Below, piece by piece: positions 1-5,791 of a stretch of 11,529 bases of DNA. Position numbers and translations under genes: made by a program. The first letter of the stretch is position 1. Every line of letters starts with the position of its first letter. Origin of the DNA: Candidatus Melainabacteria bacterium (lineage in GTDB: Bacteria; Cyanobacteriota; Vampirovibrionia; 2-02-FULL-35-15). The notes under the pieces are model-generated. The model ran no database searches, was not told where the DNA came from, and saw nothing but the letters and a program-made list of their open reading frames with translations. The DNA is taken from the NCBI GenBank assembly GCA_023250175.1, contig JAHFBD010000053.1, forward strand, positions 1 through 11,529. The letters are read 5' to 3'.

Positions 1-207
1 TCTTGGTACAGGTTCTGTATCAATTAATGCCTGCTCAATGAGGGGTACTGTGGTAAGCGTTAATCCGTCGGCATAAGAAACCTCGTCACAATCAGCACCA
101 AATTCTCCAAGAGCTTTTTGCGTTACCAGTAATGCTTGTAACTTATTATATCTTTGCGGAGCAATCTCAATATCTGGAGTTTTTCTCCCAGGATTCTTTT
201 CACTCAT
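1..207 (-). CDS. Hypothetical protein, N-terminal part only
   Basis: A leftward reading frame opens with ATG at 205-207 and stays open to the window edge, giving 69 residues that begin MSEKNPGRKTPDIEIA. It is soluble in character, with no membrane segment or signal peptide, and I recognise no family. The start is supported by a TATAAT box (216-221, minus strand) 8 bases upstream and by the absence of any Shine-Dalgarno sequence, which suggests a nearly leaderless mRNA. It diverges from the gene starting at 267. The C-terminus lies outside the window, so length and function cannot be judged. Confidence 0.7.
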   Translation of the reverse strand, partial: MSEKNPGRKTPDIEIAPQRYNKLQALLVTQKALGEFGADCDEVSYADGLTLTTVPLIEQALIDTEPVPR

Positions 208-266
208 AAAGTGATATTATACTCATGATCCAATGAGGATACAATACTGAGTTGATTTCATAAGAT
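208..266. promoter_or_regulatory. Divergent promoter region
   Basis: This 59-bp gap separates two divergent genes. For the minus-strand gene a perfect TATAAT lies at 216-221, 8 bases before its ATG. For the plus-strand gene the best -10 candidate is TACAAT at 240-245, which would leave a leader of about 15 bases. Neither gene has a Shine-Dalgarno sequence. The -35 boxes are not convincing. Confidence 0.5.
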
Positions 267-965
267 ATGAGTGAAAAATTACGTGTAGTTAAACTTGTGG
301 CGGTTCACCAATCGGTAGAGGGATTTGAATATTGGGATAAAGCTGGAGATGCAATTCGCTTTAAGCCAAATGTATTAGAAAGTGGAATTCCTATAGATTT
401 TTATGTAAAGAAGAAAGAAGGCAAGGTAGAATGCCAAAGAAGCACACCTGATTGGTCCGCTTCAGGCTATGGCTTTCTTGGTATTTCTGATGTAGACGAG
501 GATAAAGTAGATCACTTAGGCTTAGCAGATACAGTTACTATCAAAGAAATCATGGTATTTTGTCATCAAAGGATTCCTGGACATATTTATCATCCAAGCG
601 GTGTTGAATGGTCACTTAGTGCGACAGAGAAAGAGTGGGATGTAGAGTTGCTAAGGCGGGATGAACATAAACTTCCTACAAACTCCGGACAGTTGACGGT
701 AAATAAAGATGGGCTTATAGAACCCGTTTGTGCATCACTCTATCCAGTTCCTGCTGATGGAAGTATTATTGTAGTAAGTTCTTTCAGAAAAGAAGATAGT
801 AAACTTATCTTCGAAAAGCCCTCTACAGATATCTCAGCAAGCATTCAAAGATTGCAAGAAAAAGAACAGCGACGGATTGAAGAGTTTGATAAAAGAGCAG
901 ACCAAAATTTTCAAGATCCTTCGACTCAATCAAGCAGACGCCGCAAAAGAAAAGGCAGAAAATAA
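267..965 (+). CDS. Hypothetical protein, 232 residues, basic C-terminal tail
   Basis: I do not recognise this protein. It starts MSEKLRVVKL and has a mixed alpha/beta soluble composition without membrane segments. Residues from about 190 onward turn strongly charged (QRLQEKEQRRIEEFDKRADQ), consistent with a short coiled coil. The protein ends in a lysine/arginine cluster (SRRRKRKGRK), which could bind nucleic acid or ribosomes. No catalytic motif stands out. ATG at 267 is the only reasonable start. The gene lies upstream of another unknown plus-strand gene with its own promoter, so the two are neighbours rather than an obvious operon. Confidence 0.75.
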   Translation: MSEKLRVVKLVAVHQSVEGFEYWDKAGDAIRFKPNVLESGIPIDFYVKKKEGKVECQRSTPDWSASGYGFLGISDVDEDKVDHLGLADTVTIKEIMVFCHQRIPGHIYHPSGVEWSLSATEKEWDVELLRRDEHKLPTNSGQLTVNKDGLIEPVCASLYPVPADGSIIVVSSFRKEDSKLIFEKPSTDISASIQRLQEKEQRRIEEFDKRADQNFQDPSTQSSRRRKRKGRK

Positions 966-1031
966 ATTCAAGATTATAATTGTTACCCTCCAGGTATATT
1001 ACGTTTACCTCTATTCTTAGAGCCAACAATA

Positions 1032-1060
1032 TTGTTTTTTATGCCGCAAAATACTATAAT
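1032..1060 (+). promoter_or_regulatory. Leaderless promoter of the 1067 gene
   Basis: TTGTTT (1032-1037), a 17-base spacer and a perfect TATAAT (1055-1060) form a good sigma-70-type promoter. The ATG at 1067 begins after 6 more bases, just where transcription should start, so the mRNA is predicted to begin at or next to the start codon. No Shine-Dalgarno sequence is present. Confidence 0.7.
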
Positions 1061-1066
1061 ACCTGA

Positions 1067-1576
1067 ATGTTAAATGCTGATGTCAAAATTTGTCCTGGAT
1101 TTGCGCAAACCACGATAAAAGGACAAAATTACGTATCTGAATGGACAGTGCATGTTCAACTACCAAATGATACACGATATGCAGTAAGTGTCCTTACTCG
1201 GGGAGAAGGTGATACTCTTTCAGGTCTTAATGCACTTGATTATTGGCGTAACGGAGACCCAAATACCTTATTAGAAATGTGGAAGTCAGGAACTGTTGAT
1301 GGAGAATGGCAAGAAGGTAAGCTTTCGGTAGAAGATGCGCGAAAAATAAAAAAGGTATTGGGTAATGTAAAGGAAGGCAATCAGCCAGTCACTAATCAAT
1401 TTGATAGAGACGTGCCCACAGAATATCGAGATCTAGTTGTCAATTTTCTAGAACCACGAATCGTTATTGGTGCAGGCATGCTTGATGAGTATTGTACGGT
1501 AAGATTAGGAGATATTGATGATAAATTAAGAGAAGAACGAGAAGGTAGAGAAGGACCTTCTTTACCTCGAGCATAA
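1067..1576 (+). CDS. Hypothetical protein, 169 residues
   Basis: Not recognised. The N-terminal half (residues about 1-75) looks like a small beta-rich domain (KGQNYVSEWTVHVQLPNDTRYAVSVLTR). The C-terminal half is more helical and ends in a charged segment (DDKLREEREGREGPSLPRA). There is no signal peptide or membrane span. The start is fixed by the promoter: a TATAAT box sits 6 bases before the ATG. It follows the unknown gene at 267-965 after a 101-bp gap. No function can be assigned from the sequence. Confidence 0.75.
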   Translation: MLNADVKICPGFAQTTIKGQNYVSEWTVHVQLPNDTRYAVSVLTRGEGDTLSGLNALDYWRNGDPNTLLEMWKSGTVDGEWQEGKLSVEDARKIKKVLGNVKEGNQPVTNQFDRDVPTEYRDLVVNFLEPRIVIGAGMLDEYCTVRLGDIDDKLREEREGREGPSLPRA

Positions 1577-1612
1577 AATATTTTAATTCTTTGCAACGGT
1601 TAAATAGCTTAC

Positions 1613-1771
1613 ATGCCTAACTATTATAACAATTCTACTTTCTCTCAGATCTCTTTAGTACCATGTTTGATTGGTGGTGAGCCGATTAATCCACAGTTTC
1701 AAAAATCACTCGCTTGGTTAGAGCACCTAAGGCTAGCATATGCAAACGATCTTGGATTCACGAAAGACTAA
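1613..1771 (+). CDS. Possible small protein, 52 residues
   Basis: An ATG at 1613 opens a 52-residue frame (starts MPNYYNNSTFSQISLVPCLI, ends in TAA at 1769-1771) that fills most of the gap after the 1067 gene. It contains an amphipathic stretch (KSLAWLEHLRLAYAND). A weak TTAAAT box lies about 7 bases upstream, resembling the leaderless arrangement of the neighbours, and there is no Shine-Dalgarno sequence. The composition looks protein-like, but the frame is short and unrecognised, so it may be spurious or a gene remnant. I see nothing else between 1772 and 1866. Confidence 0.35.
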   Translation: MPNYYNNSTFSQISLVPCLIGGEPINPQFQKSLAWLEHLRLAYANDLGFTKD

Positions 1772-1866
1772 ACCAGTAGGTAGTAAATCATATAAGGAGA
1801 CCAACTCGTTTCATTTCTGACTCAAAATTGGGACCAACTGCGTTTGATTTTTGAAGAGCAATAAAT

Positions 1867-2724
1867 TTAGCTGAACCAATCATATTTCAGTACAGCTAAT
1901 ACTTCCTTATATGAAGGGATCGGATAATTTAGTTCTTTTGCCTTATCTAACGAAAGTGTACTATTTTGCGGCCAACCAGTCTCTTCACCATCAGGTTTGA
2001 TTAATGTTTTATTAAGATCCAGCGCATCAGCTACATCAATCAGAAATTCGTAATAGGTAGTTGCGTGATCAACACCGAGGTTGATGAGAACCTTTTTGCC
2101 AAAATCATTCTCAATATAGTAAGCGAATACATCCGCAATGTTGTTGATTAAACAAGGCTTAAATAATTTATGTGAATCAACATGAATTTCCTTATTTTGG
2201 GTAAGAGTCGTTATCGCATCAGGAAACTGTTTTGGCTTGGTATAAGATTTATTAACTCCTACATACCTATGTCCTCGAGTAATTAAATAAGGTAGTCCTG
2301 AATCAATAAGTAATTTTTCTGATGCAACCTTGGATTCACCATAGGGGCTTCGTGGTTTGTATGGATCAGACTCACTATATTCTCCGGTCTGCTCTTTGCC
2401 TCCGTAAACTGCTTCTGTACTGGTAAAAACAAAGGGAATATTCTGAAGGAGTGCTAATTCTATTAAATTTTTGGTAATTGCTGGATTTGTTTCGACAATA
2501 GTATTACTGGTTGCTTGATCTCTTCCTAAATCTGCCGCAGTATGAATAATAATATCCGGTTGAAAATCAAGGTATGCCTTCTTCACAGCAACAAAATCAA
2601 GCAGATCGACCGGGTGCTTTCTGTTACTACGAGAAATACCAAAGATATTAAAATGCTCACCGTATAATTCGATGAATTTCGATCCGAGGAAGCTAGTGGA
2701 TCCGGTTAAAAAAATCTTTTTCAT
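1867..2724 (-). CDS. SDR-family NAD(P)-dependent reductase/epimerase, RmlD-like
   Basis: A 285-residue extended short-chain dehydrogenase. The N-terminus carries the Rossmann nucleotide-binding motif TGSTSFLG (residues 7-14). A TSTEAVYG strand (about 101-108) and the catalytic pair Y128-x3-K132 in SPYGESK follow. These are hallmarks of the NAD-dependent epimerase/dehydratase and dTDP-4-dehydrorhamnose reductase (RmlD) group, which act on nucleotide sugars in the cytoplasm for surface polysaccharides. Length fits the family. The exact substrate cannot be read from the sequence, and no other sugar-nucleotide gene is present here. ATG at 2724 is favoured because a TATAAT box (2732-2737, minus strand) lies 7 bases upstream, so the mRNA is probably leaderless. 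Confidence 0.85.
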   Translation of the reverse strand: MKKIFLTGSTSFLGSKFIELYGEHFNIFGISRSNRKHPVDLLDFVAVKKAYLDFQPDIIIHTAADLGRDQATSNTIVETNPAITKNLIELALLQNIPFVFTSTEAVYGGKEQTGEYSESDPYKPRSPYGESKVASEKLLIDSGLPYLITRGHRYVGVNKSYTKPKQFPDAITTLTQNKEIHVDSHKLFKPCLINNIADVFAYYIENDFGKKVLINLGVDHATTYYEFLIDVADALDLNKTLIKPDGEETGWPQNSTLSLDKAKELNYPIPSYKEVLAVLKYDWFS

Positions 2725-2731
2725 ATGTATG

Positions 2732-2737
2732 ATTATA
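2732..2737 (-). promoter_or_regulatory. -10 box of the SDR gene, leaderless
   Basis: A perfect TATAAT on the minus strand is followed by 7 bases and the ATG of the SDR gene. The gap to the upstream HepT stop is only 19 bp, so this promoter overlaps the end of the hepT gene. No clear -35 box. Confidence 0.6.
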
Positions 2738-2743
2738 CCATGT

Positions 2744-3073
2744 CTACAGAAGTCCTTGAATTCGAGCTTTTAGTTGAGGAATTTTTTGCTTTATAGTTTT
2801 CCATACAATTTCTTCGTCTATTTCTGTATATTGATGAATCAGTATATCTCTCATTCCAGCCATATCTTTCCATGGGATATCAACATGATTCTTTTTAAAT
2901 TCGTCTGGAATTCGTTTTGTCGCTTCACCAATAATTTCAAGCTTCCTTTCTACAAATCCTTGTAATACTTCCGATGCTTCAAATTGCTCTTTAGTAATTC
3001 CTTCTGTTTCGTTGAGAATTGATGTAGCTGCATCAAATATATGAGTAAGGTACAAAAGGGGAATTTTTGTCAT
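2744..3073 (-). CDS. hepT: HepT-like ribonuclease toxin (HEPN domain)
   Basis: A 109-residue all-alpha protein of the HepT/DUF86 family. The diagnostic HEPN motif R-x4-H-x-Y is intact as RDILIHQY (R75, H80, Y82). In characterised MntA-HepT pairs the R and H form the RNase site and the tyrosine is the residue AMPylated by the partner. The N-terminal helices (ILNETEGITKEQF, VERKLEIIGEATKRI) also match the family. Its ATG overlaps the stop of mntA by 4 bp (ATGA), showing translational coupling with the antitoxin. It acts in the cytoplasm. The pair lies just outside the integrated element. Confidence 0.88.
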   Translation of the reverse strand: MTKIPLLYLTHIFDAATSILNETEGITKEQFEASEVLQGFVERKLEIIGEATKRIPDEFKKNHVDIPWKDMAGMRDILIHQYTEIDEEIVWKTIKQKIPQLKARIQGLL

Positions 3074-3360
3074 AGTAACGGATACTGATTCTTCAAAATA
3101 GAATCTTTAATAATCGGTGAAATGCTTTTATAGGTGACGATATCAACCTTATTATTTAATTTTTCCTCAAGAGTAACTTTTAAACCCCCCAATTCAAACA
3201 ATGTTGCAGTATCAGGTAATTCAACAAGGATATCAATATCACTTGAGTTTTTATTTTCACCTCTTACATAAGACCCAAATAAAGCAGCCTTTGTAATACC
3301 AGCTTCTTTGAGTATGGGCAACGTTTTCTCTTTTATTTCTTCTAACGTTATTGTATTCAT
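3070..3360 (-). CDS. mntA: MntA-like nucleotidyltransferase antitoxin
   Basis: A 96-residue minimal nucleotidyltransferase of the DNA polymerase beta superfamily. The motif GSYVRGE (29-35) followed by S-D-I-D (D41, D43) and a third acidic residue in KVDIV (D73) give the complete metal-binding triad, so the enzyme should be active. In known systems MntA transfers AMP from ATP onto the tyrosine of the HepT active-site motif and so blocks its RNase activity. It is the first gene of the pair and overlaps hepT by 4 bp. A TATTAT box (3367-3372) lies 6 bases before the ATG, again a leaderless arrangement. Confidence 0.88.
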   Translation of the reverse strand: MNTITLEEIKEKTLPILKEAGITKAALFGSYVRGENKNSSDIDILVELPDTATLFELGGLKVTLEEKLNNKVDIVTYKSISPIIKDSILKNQYPLL

Positions 3361-3366
3361 AACATG

Positions 3367-3372
3367 ATAATA
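3367..3372 (-). promoter_or_regulatory. -10 box of mntA-hepT, leaderless
   Basis: TATTAT on the minus strand is followed by exactly 6 bases and the mntA ATG, which puts the start codon at the predicted transcription start. No Shine-Dalgarno sequence is present. No convincing -35 box was found. Confidence 0.5.
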
Positions 3373-3491
3373 CCTTATTTGTATTTGTAGGTCAATTAAA
3401 CAATAGTGAATATTATAGCATGGTTCGAAATGCCATCAGGGGTAGTATAGTTTGATATACTAATTTGAGGCTAAAATTTTACTTTTCCGCT

Positions 3492-3535
3492 TGGTGACCC
3501 CAACCGGAATCGAACCGGTGATTTTCGGGATGAAA
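3492..3535 (-). pseudogene. Displaced 3' half of tRNA-Glu with encoded CCA (left att site)
   Basis: Bases 3494-3535 are identical over 42 bp to 9940-9981, which is the 3' half of the intact tRNA-Glu from U33 of the anticodon loop to the acceptor end plus one base. Identity stops abruptly at 3536, so no 5' half is present and this copy cannot be a tRNA. On the minus strand the discriminator A (3495) is followed by C, C and A (3494-3492). An encoded CCA end therefore survives here, although the intact copy lacks it. This is the expected footprint of integration into a tRNA gene. Confidence 0.9.
3494..3535. repeat. Left 42-bp direct repeat (att)
   Basis: Exact match to 9940-9981. The shared core contains the tRNA T-arm and acceptor 3' strand. 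Sequence differs on both sides: 3493 is G against A at 9939, and 3536 is A against G at 9982. Confidence 0.92.
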
Positions 3536-3610
3536 ATCACTTCTCCAAATGAAGCTAAGGACATTGCGCGGATAATAACAGAATCCTAAGAAAGTAGCAA
3601 ATAATCTGTG

Positions 3611-3616
3611 TATAAT
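3611..3616 (+). promoter_or_regulatory. -10 box of the 3623 gene, leaderless
   Basis: A perfect TATAAT is followed by 6 bases and ATG at 3623, so transcription should begin at the start codon. An in-frame GTG at 3608 would put the -10 box inside the coding region and is therefore rejected as the start. Confidence 0.6.
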
Positions 3617-3622
3617 ACTCAT

Positions 3623-4447
3623 ATGAAAGGTGAAGAAAAACTATTTGGGAAAAAAGAAGTAACAGAAATTTTTATCGACTATCTATTAGCTCAGTCGAGC
3701 TTGCTAAACGGAGCCTCATCTCAACCCTTCCTAGAAGAAAGAACTAAAGATTTAAAAGTTGTTCTAGGTTCTATTTGCCAAACTGCTACTTCGATTGGAA
3801 TACTTTCAAAGCACAGCTTTTCTAACGAAGCAACAATGTTAGCTAGATCACTAGTAGAAAAAATAATAAATTTCTGTTTTTTAACTGTTTGTGATGAACA
3901 ATACTATTTGGATTACATGAATTATTCGCTTCAGAAAATATATAGAAAGTTAGAAAGGAATATACAAGTAGGAGATAGCCAAGTGAGTTTTAAATATCAA
4001 GGTAAAGATAGTGCTTCTATACCTAAAGACATGCAGGATGCAATTCAAAAATTTACGAGTACAAAAGGGAAAGAGCGCACTCATTGGACACAATTAACAC
4101 TGGACGAAATGCTAAATATTCTTAAAGAGAAAACAAAAATAAATGTACCCATATTTATGCTTGCTAAACTTATTATTTATGAAGATGCTTCGGAGGCACT
4201 TCATGGAACATTTTACGGCTGTGCTTTCCATACAGGATATCATTTACCTGAGTTTAAACGAGATGATAAGAAAGCTGCTGGAGAAAGAGAACAAAAGAAC
4301 CTATCATTACTTTGTGTTCAGTCTGGTGGACTTATAGATGAATTATTGAAACATCTTCTCAATTATGAAGATATAAAAGAATTTGCAGACAAATCAAAAG
4401 AGAATACTAAACGTACAACTAAATTAATGAAATCTGTTATAAAATAA
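3623..4447 (+). CDS. Helical protein, possibly DUF5677-like
   Basis: A 274-residue, mostly alpha-helical soluble protein and the first cargo gene inside the left end of the element. Its layout recalls DUF5677-type proteins: a helix with an R-x3-E pattern (LARSLVEKIINF, residues 73-84; R75, E79) and a later helix with a histidine (YEDASEALHGT, about 186-196). The family is widespread in mobile elements but poorly characterised, and the match is by pattern only. A charged tail ends the protein. ATG at 3623 is chosen over GTG at 3608 because of the -10 box at 3611-3616. It is convergent with the ATPase/TOPRIM operon, with about 700 bp of noncoding DNA between them. A defence or regulatory role is only a guess from context. 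Confidence 0.7.
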   Translation: MKGEEKLFGKKEVTEIFIDYLLAQSSLLNGASSQPFLEERTKDLKVVLGSICQTATSIGILSKHSFSNEATMLARSLVEKIINFCFLTVCDEQYYLDYMNYSLQKIYRKLERNIQVGDSQVSFKYQGKDSASIPKDMQDAIQKFTSTKGKERTHWTQLTLDEMLNILKEKTKINVPIFMLAKLIIYEDASEALHGTFYGCAFHTGYHLPEFKRDDKKAAGEREQKNLSLLCVQSGGLIDELLKHLLNYEDIKEFADKSKENTKRTTKLMKSVIK

Positions 4448-4484
4448 ATTTAAAAAATAAATACGGCGATCCCTTTATGCCGCC
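4447..4484 (-). terminator. Probable intrinsic terminator, minus strand
   Basis: Read on the minus strand, GGCGG (4484-4480) pairs with TCGCC (4469-4465), with a G-U closing pair and a 10-base loop, and is followed by a T-rich tract (4464-4447, including a run of six T). On the plus strand the same pairing would contain an A-C mismatch and lacks a U tract, so it serves the minus strand. It would end transcripts that come from the TOPRIM gene or from a noncoding RNA in 4485-5182. Confidence 0.5.
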
Positions 4485-4562
4485 TCCCAACCCCTGGTTC
4501 GTAGCCCTTTTGTGACTTACCAGTTGTTATTCCTTACTACATTCATTCCTAGACGTATCTAT

Positions 4563-4628
4563 AACATTAATTTTATATACTTTTATCTAACTTTTTATTT
4601 ATATATTAATGTTAATAATAAACATTAA
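4563..4628. repeat. AT-rich cluster of AACATTAA repeats
   Basis: AACATTAA occurs at 4563-4570 and 4621-4628, and its complement TTAATGTT at 4606-4613. The last two form a perfect 8-bp inverted repeat with a 7-base spacer, in a very AT-rich stretch. Such clusters can be protein-binding sites or duplex-unwinding DNA, but chance in AT-rich DNA is possible. Confidence 0.35.
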
Positions 4629-5096
4629 CTGTTAATATTAAAGGTATGGTTTGCAAAAATTTTCTTTGTAATTTTTGCTCTAAGAATAAATGTTAAAGAA
4701 CTGAGAAAAATTTAGCTTAGCAGACCGTAACCTCTGCCTCCGTTCGTCCTAGCAAAACTTTGCAAAAGGTTGTTTCTCCTTAGGACTTAGTAAACCATCT
4801 ATCAAAAACTGCTCTCTTGTGATATTGCTCCTACGTTTTGAGTGCAGAACTGAGGGACCCATGGTACATTAGGTGATTCTATTTCAAGAAAAACCGTAAG
4901 GTCGCTCCTCACATGTTTTTTTCTCATCTACAGGCGTACTAAATATTATCTGAATTATTAACTCAGATACTTCCCAGTACGTCGGTATGACGGCAGAACT
5001 ATTTCTTATGGATTATTTATAGTCGCTATCCTCTCGACTTAAGGGTAAGAAGTCTATCTGTTGACAGGGTTCCCTTCCTAATTCAATAACATTAAG

Positions 5097-5149
5097 TTAT
5101 TCAAGTAGTTAGCTATGTTAACAAATAAAGAAGGATTTATTCAAGTAGT
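5097..5149. repeat. 13-bp direct repeat, TTATTCAAGTAGT, 40 bp apart
   Basis: Identical copies at 5097-5109 and 5137-5149, exactly 40 bp apart, lie just past the 3' end of the TOPRIM-like gene. Four helical turns of spacing would place them on one face of the DNA, as for a paired protein-binding site or iterons. Function unknown. Confidence 0.5.
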
Positions 5150-5182
5150 AAAATAACTAAAGGAAGATATTTACAAAAGTTT

Positions 5183-5785
5183 TTAGTGTGTATGTGCGCC
5201 ACACAGCCGCCGGAGAGCCTGTTTCGTATGTCTATGAAAGGCTTTAAAACTAGGATCTACGCTCGAAAGGGATGAGAGATTAACATTTGAAGCTACTTCT
5301 GAATATAAATCATTTCTAGCTTTTGATTTGTCATCATTTAAGGATTCTATTATCTCAATGAACCGCTCTTTAGGATTAACAGTTTCTGCAAATGGCAAAG
5401 CAGCATTATTAGGTAATGAAAAAGTTTTCCTGATTGAATCTGGATCATTTAAGAACCATTGCTCTAAATAGGGTTCTGGATAGCCTGCAATTATATTTCC
5501 TAGAGGATTTAAACGGCAATAATTATTAATCCACTGACTAATAATACGTTTTTTTCGATCATTATAATCAGTATCTGAAATATATAACGCAATGTCACAC
5601 TTTTTAACATCATTTTCAAAAAAGAGCACTGCTGCTGAAGCCATTTTTTGTAAAATACTTCCACCTGCTTCAGATGTCACAAATACACTAGGGGCTGAAC
5701 AGTGAATTTCTTCCAAAATCAATTTAATTAACGATACAATAGGATCTTTATCATATCTGCCTTCATATAAAATACCAATATTCAT
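5183..5785 (-). CDS. TOPRIM/DUF4276-like protein, partner of the ATPase
   Basis: A 200-residue soluble protein. It opens with a strand ending in an acidic loop, ILYEGRYDKD (E8, then D12), and has a second acidic motif YISDTDYND (D71, D73). The order Glu then Asp-x-Asp is that of a TOPRIM-like metal site. The segment EPYLEQWFLNDPDSI (about 104-118) matches the E-x-W-x-L-x-D-P signature typical of DUF4276/RloB-type proteins found beside AAA ATPases. These are thought to be nuclease effectors or regulators in defence pairs such as PARIS, RloAB and AbiL. It starts 6 bp after the ATPase stop, so the two form an operon, although a TACAAT box at 5794-5799 sits 8 bases before its ATG and may give extra transcription. 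Assignment rests on motifs only. Confidence 0.65.
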   Translation of the reverse strand: MNIGILYEGRYDKDPIVSLIKLILEEIHCSAPSVFVTSEAGGSILQKMASAAVLFFENDVKKCDIALYISDTDYNDRKKRIISQWINNYCRLNPLGNIIAGYPEPYLEQWFLNDPDSIRKTFSLPNNAALPFAETVNPKERFIEIIESLNDDKSKARNDLYSEVASNVNLSSLSSVDPSFKAFHRHTKQALRRLCGAHTH

Positions 5786-5791
5786 AAGCTA

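Larger units (their letters stand above)
4485..5182. ncRNA. Long noncoding region with many hairpins; candidate structured RNA
   Basis: About 700 bp without a plausible gene, in an otherwise compact element. Several pairings can be seen: GCAAAAATT/AATTTTTGC (4653-4661 and 4670-4678); GTCCTA/TAGGAC (4746-4751 and 4781-4786) around an inner A/T stem; CTGC-T-CTC/GAG-T-GCAG (4809-4816 and 4840-4847); ATCTGA/TCAGAT (4948-4953 and 4963-4968) nested inside GGCGTACT/AGTACGTC (4933-4940 and 4976-4983); AGTCG/CGACT (5021-5025 and 5035-5039); AAGGG/CCCTT (5041-5045 and 5072-5076). The G-U pair in the nested helix favours the plus strand, whereas the terminator at 4447-4484 and purine richness favour the minus strand, so orientation is open. 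I match it to no known RNA class. It could instead be an origin or transfer region. Confidence 0.4.

Noticed and set aside
1793..1845. Short repeated GACCAACT followed by CGTTT
   Set aside because: Only two copies of an 8-mer with a loose continuation; too short to support a feature.
3608..3622. GTG start adding five residues to the gene at 3623
   Set aside because: The -10 box TATAAT at 3611-3616 would lie inside the coding region, and the ATG at 3623 fits the spacing seen for other genes.
4485..4510. T-arm-like GGTTCG sequence suggesting a tRNA or tmRNA end
   Set aside because: The flanking bases do not form the T-stem, and no acceptor or anticodon arm could be found on either strand.
4448..5182. 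CRISPR array or retron msr-msd
   Set aside because: No regularly spaced direct repeats beyond two 13-mers, and no Cas or reverse transcriptase gene in the window.
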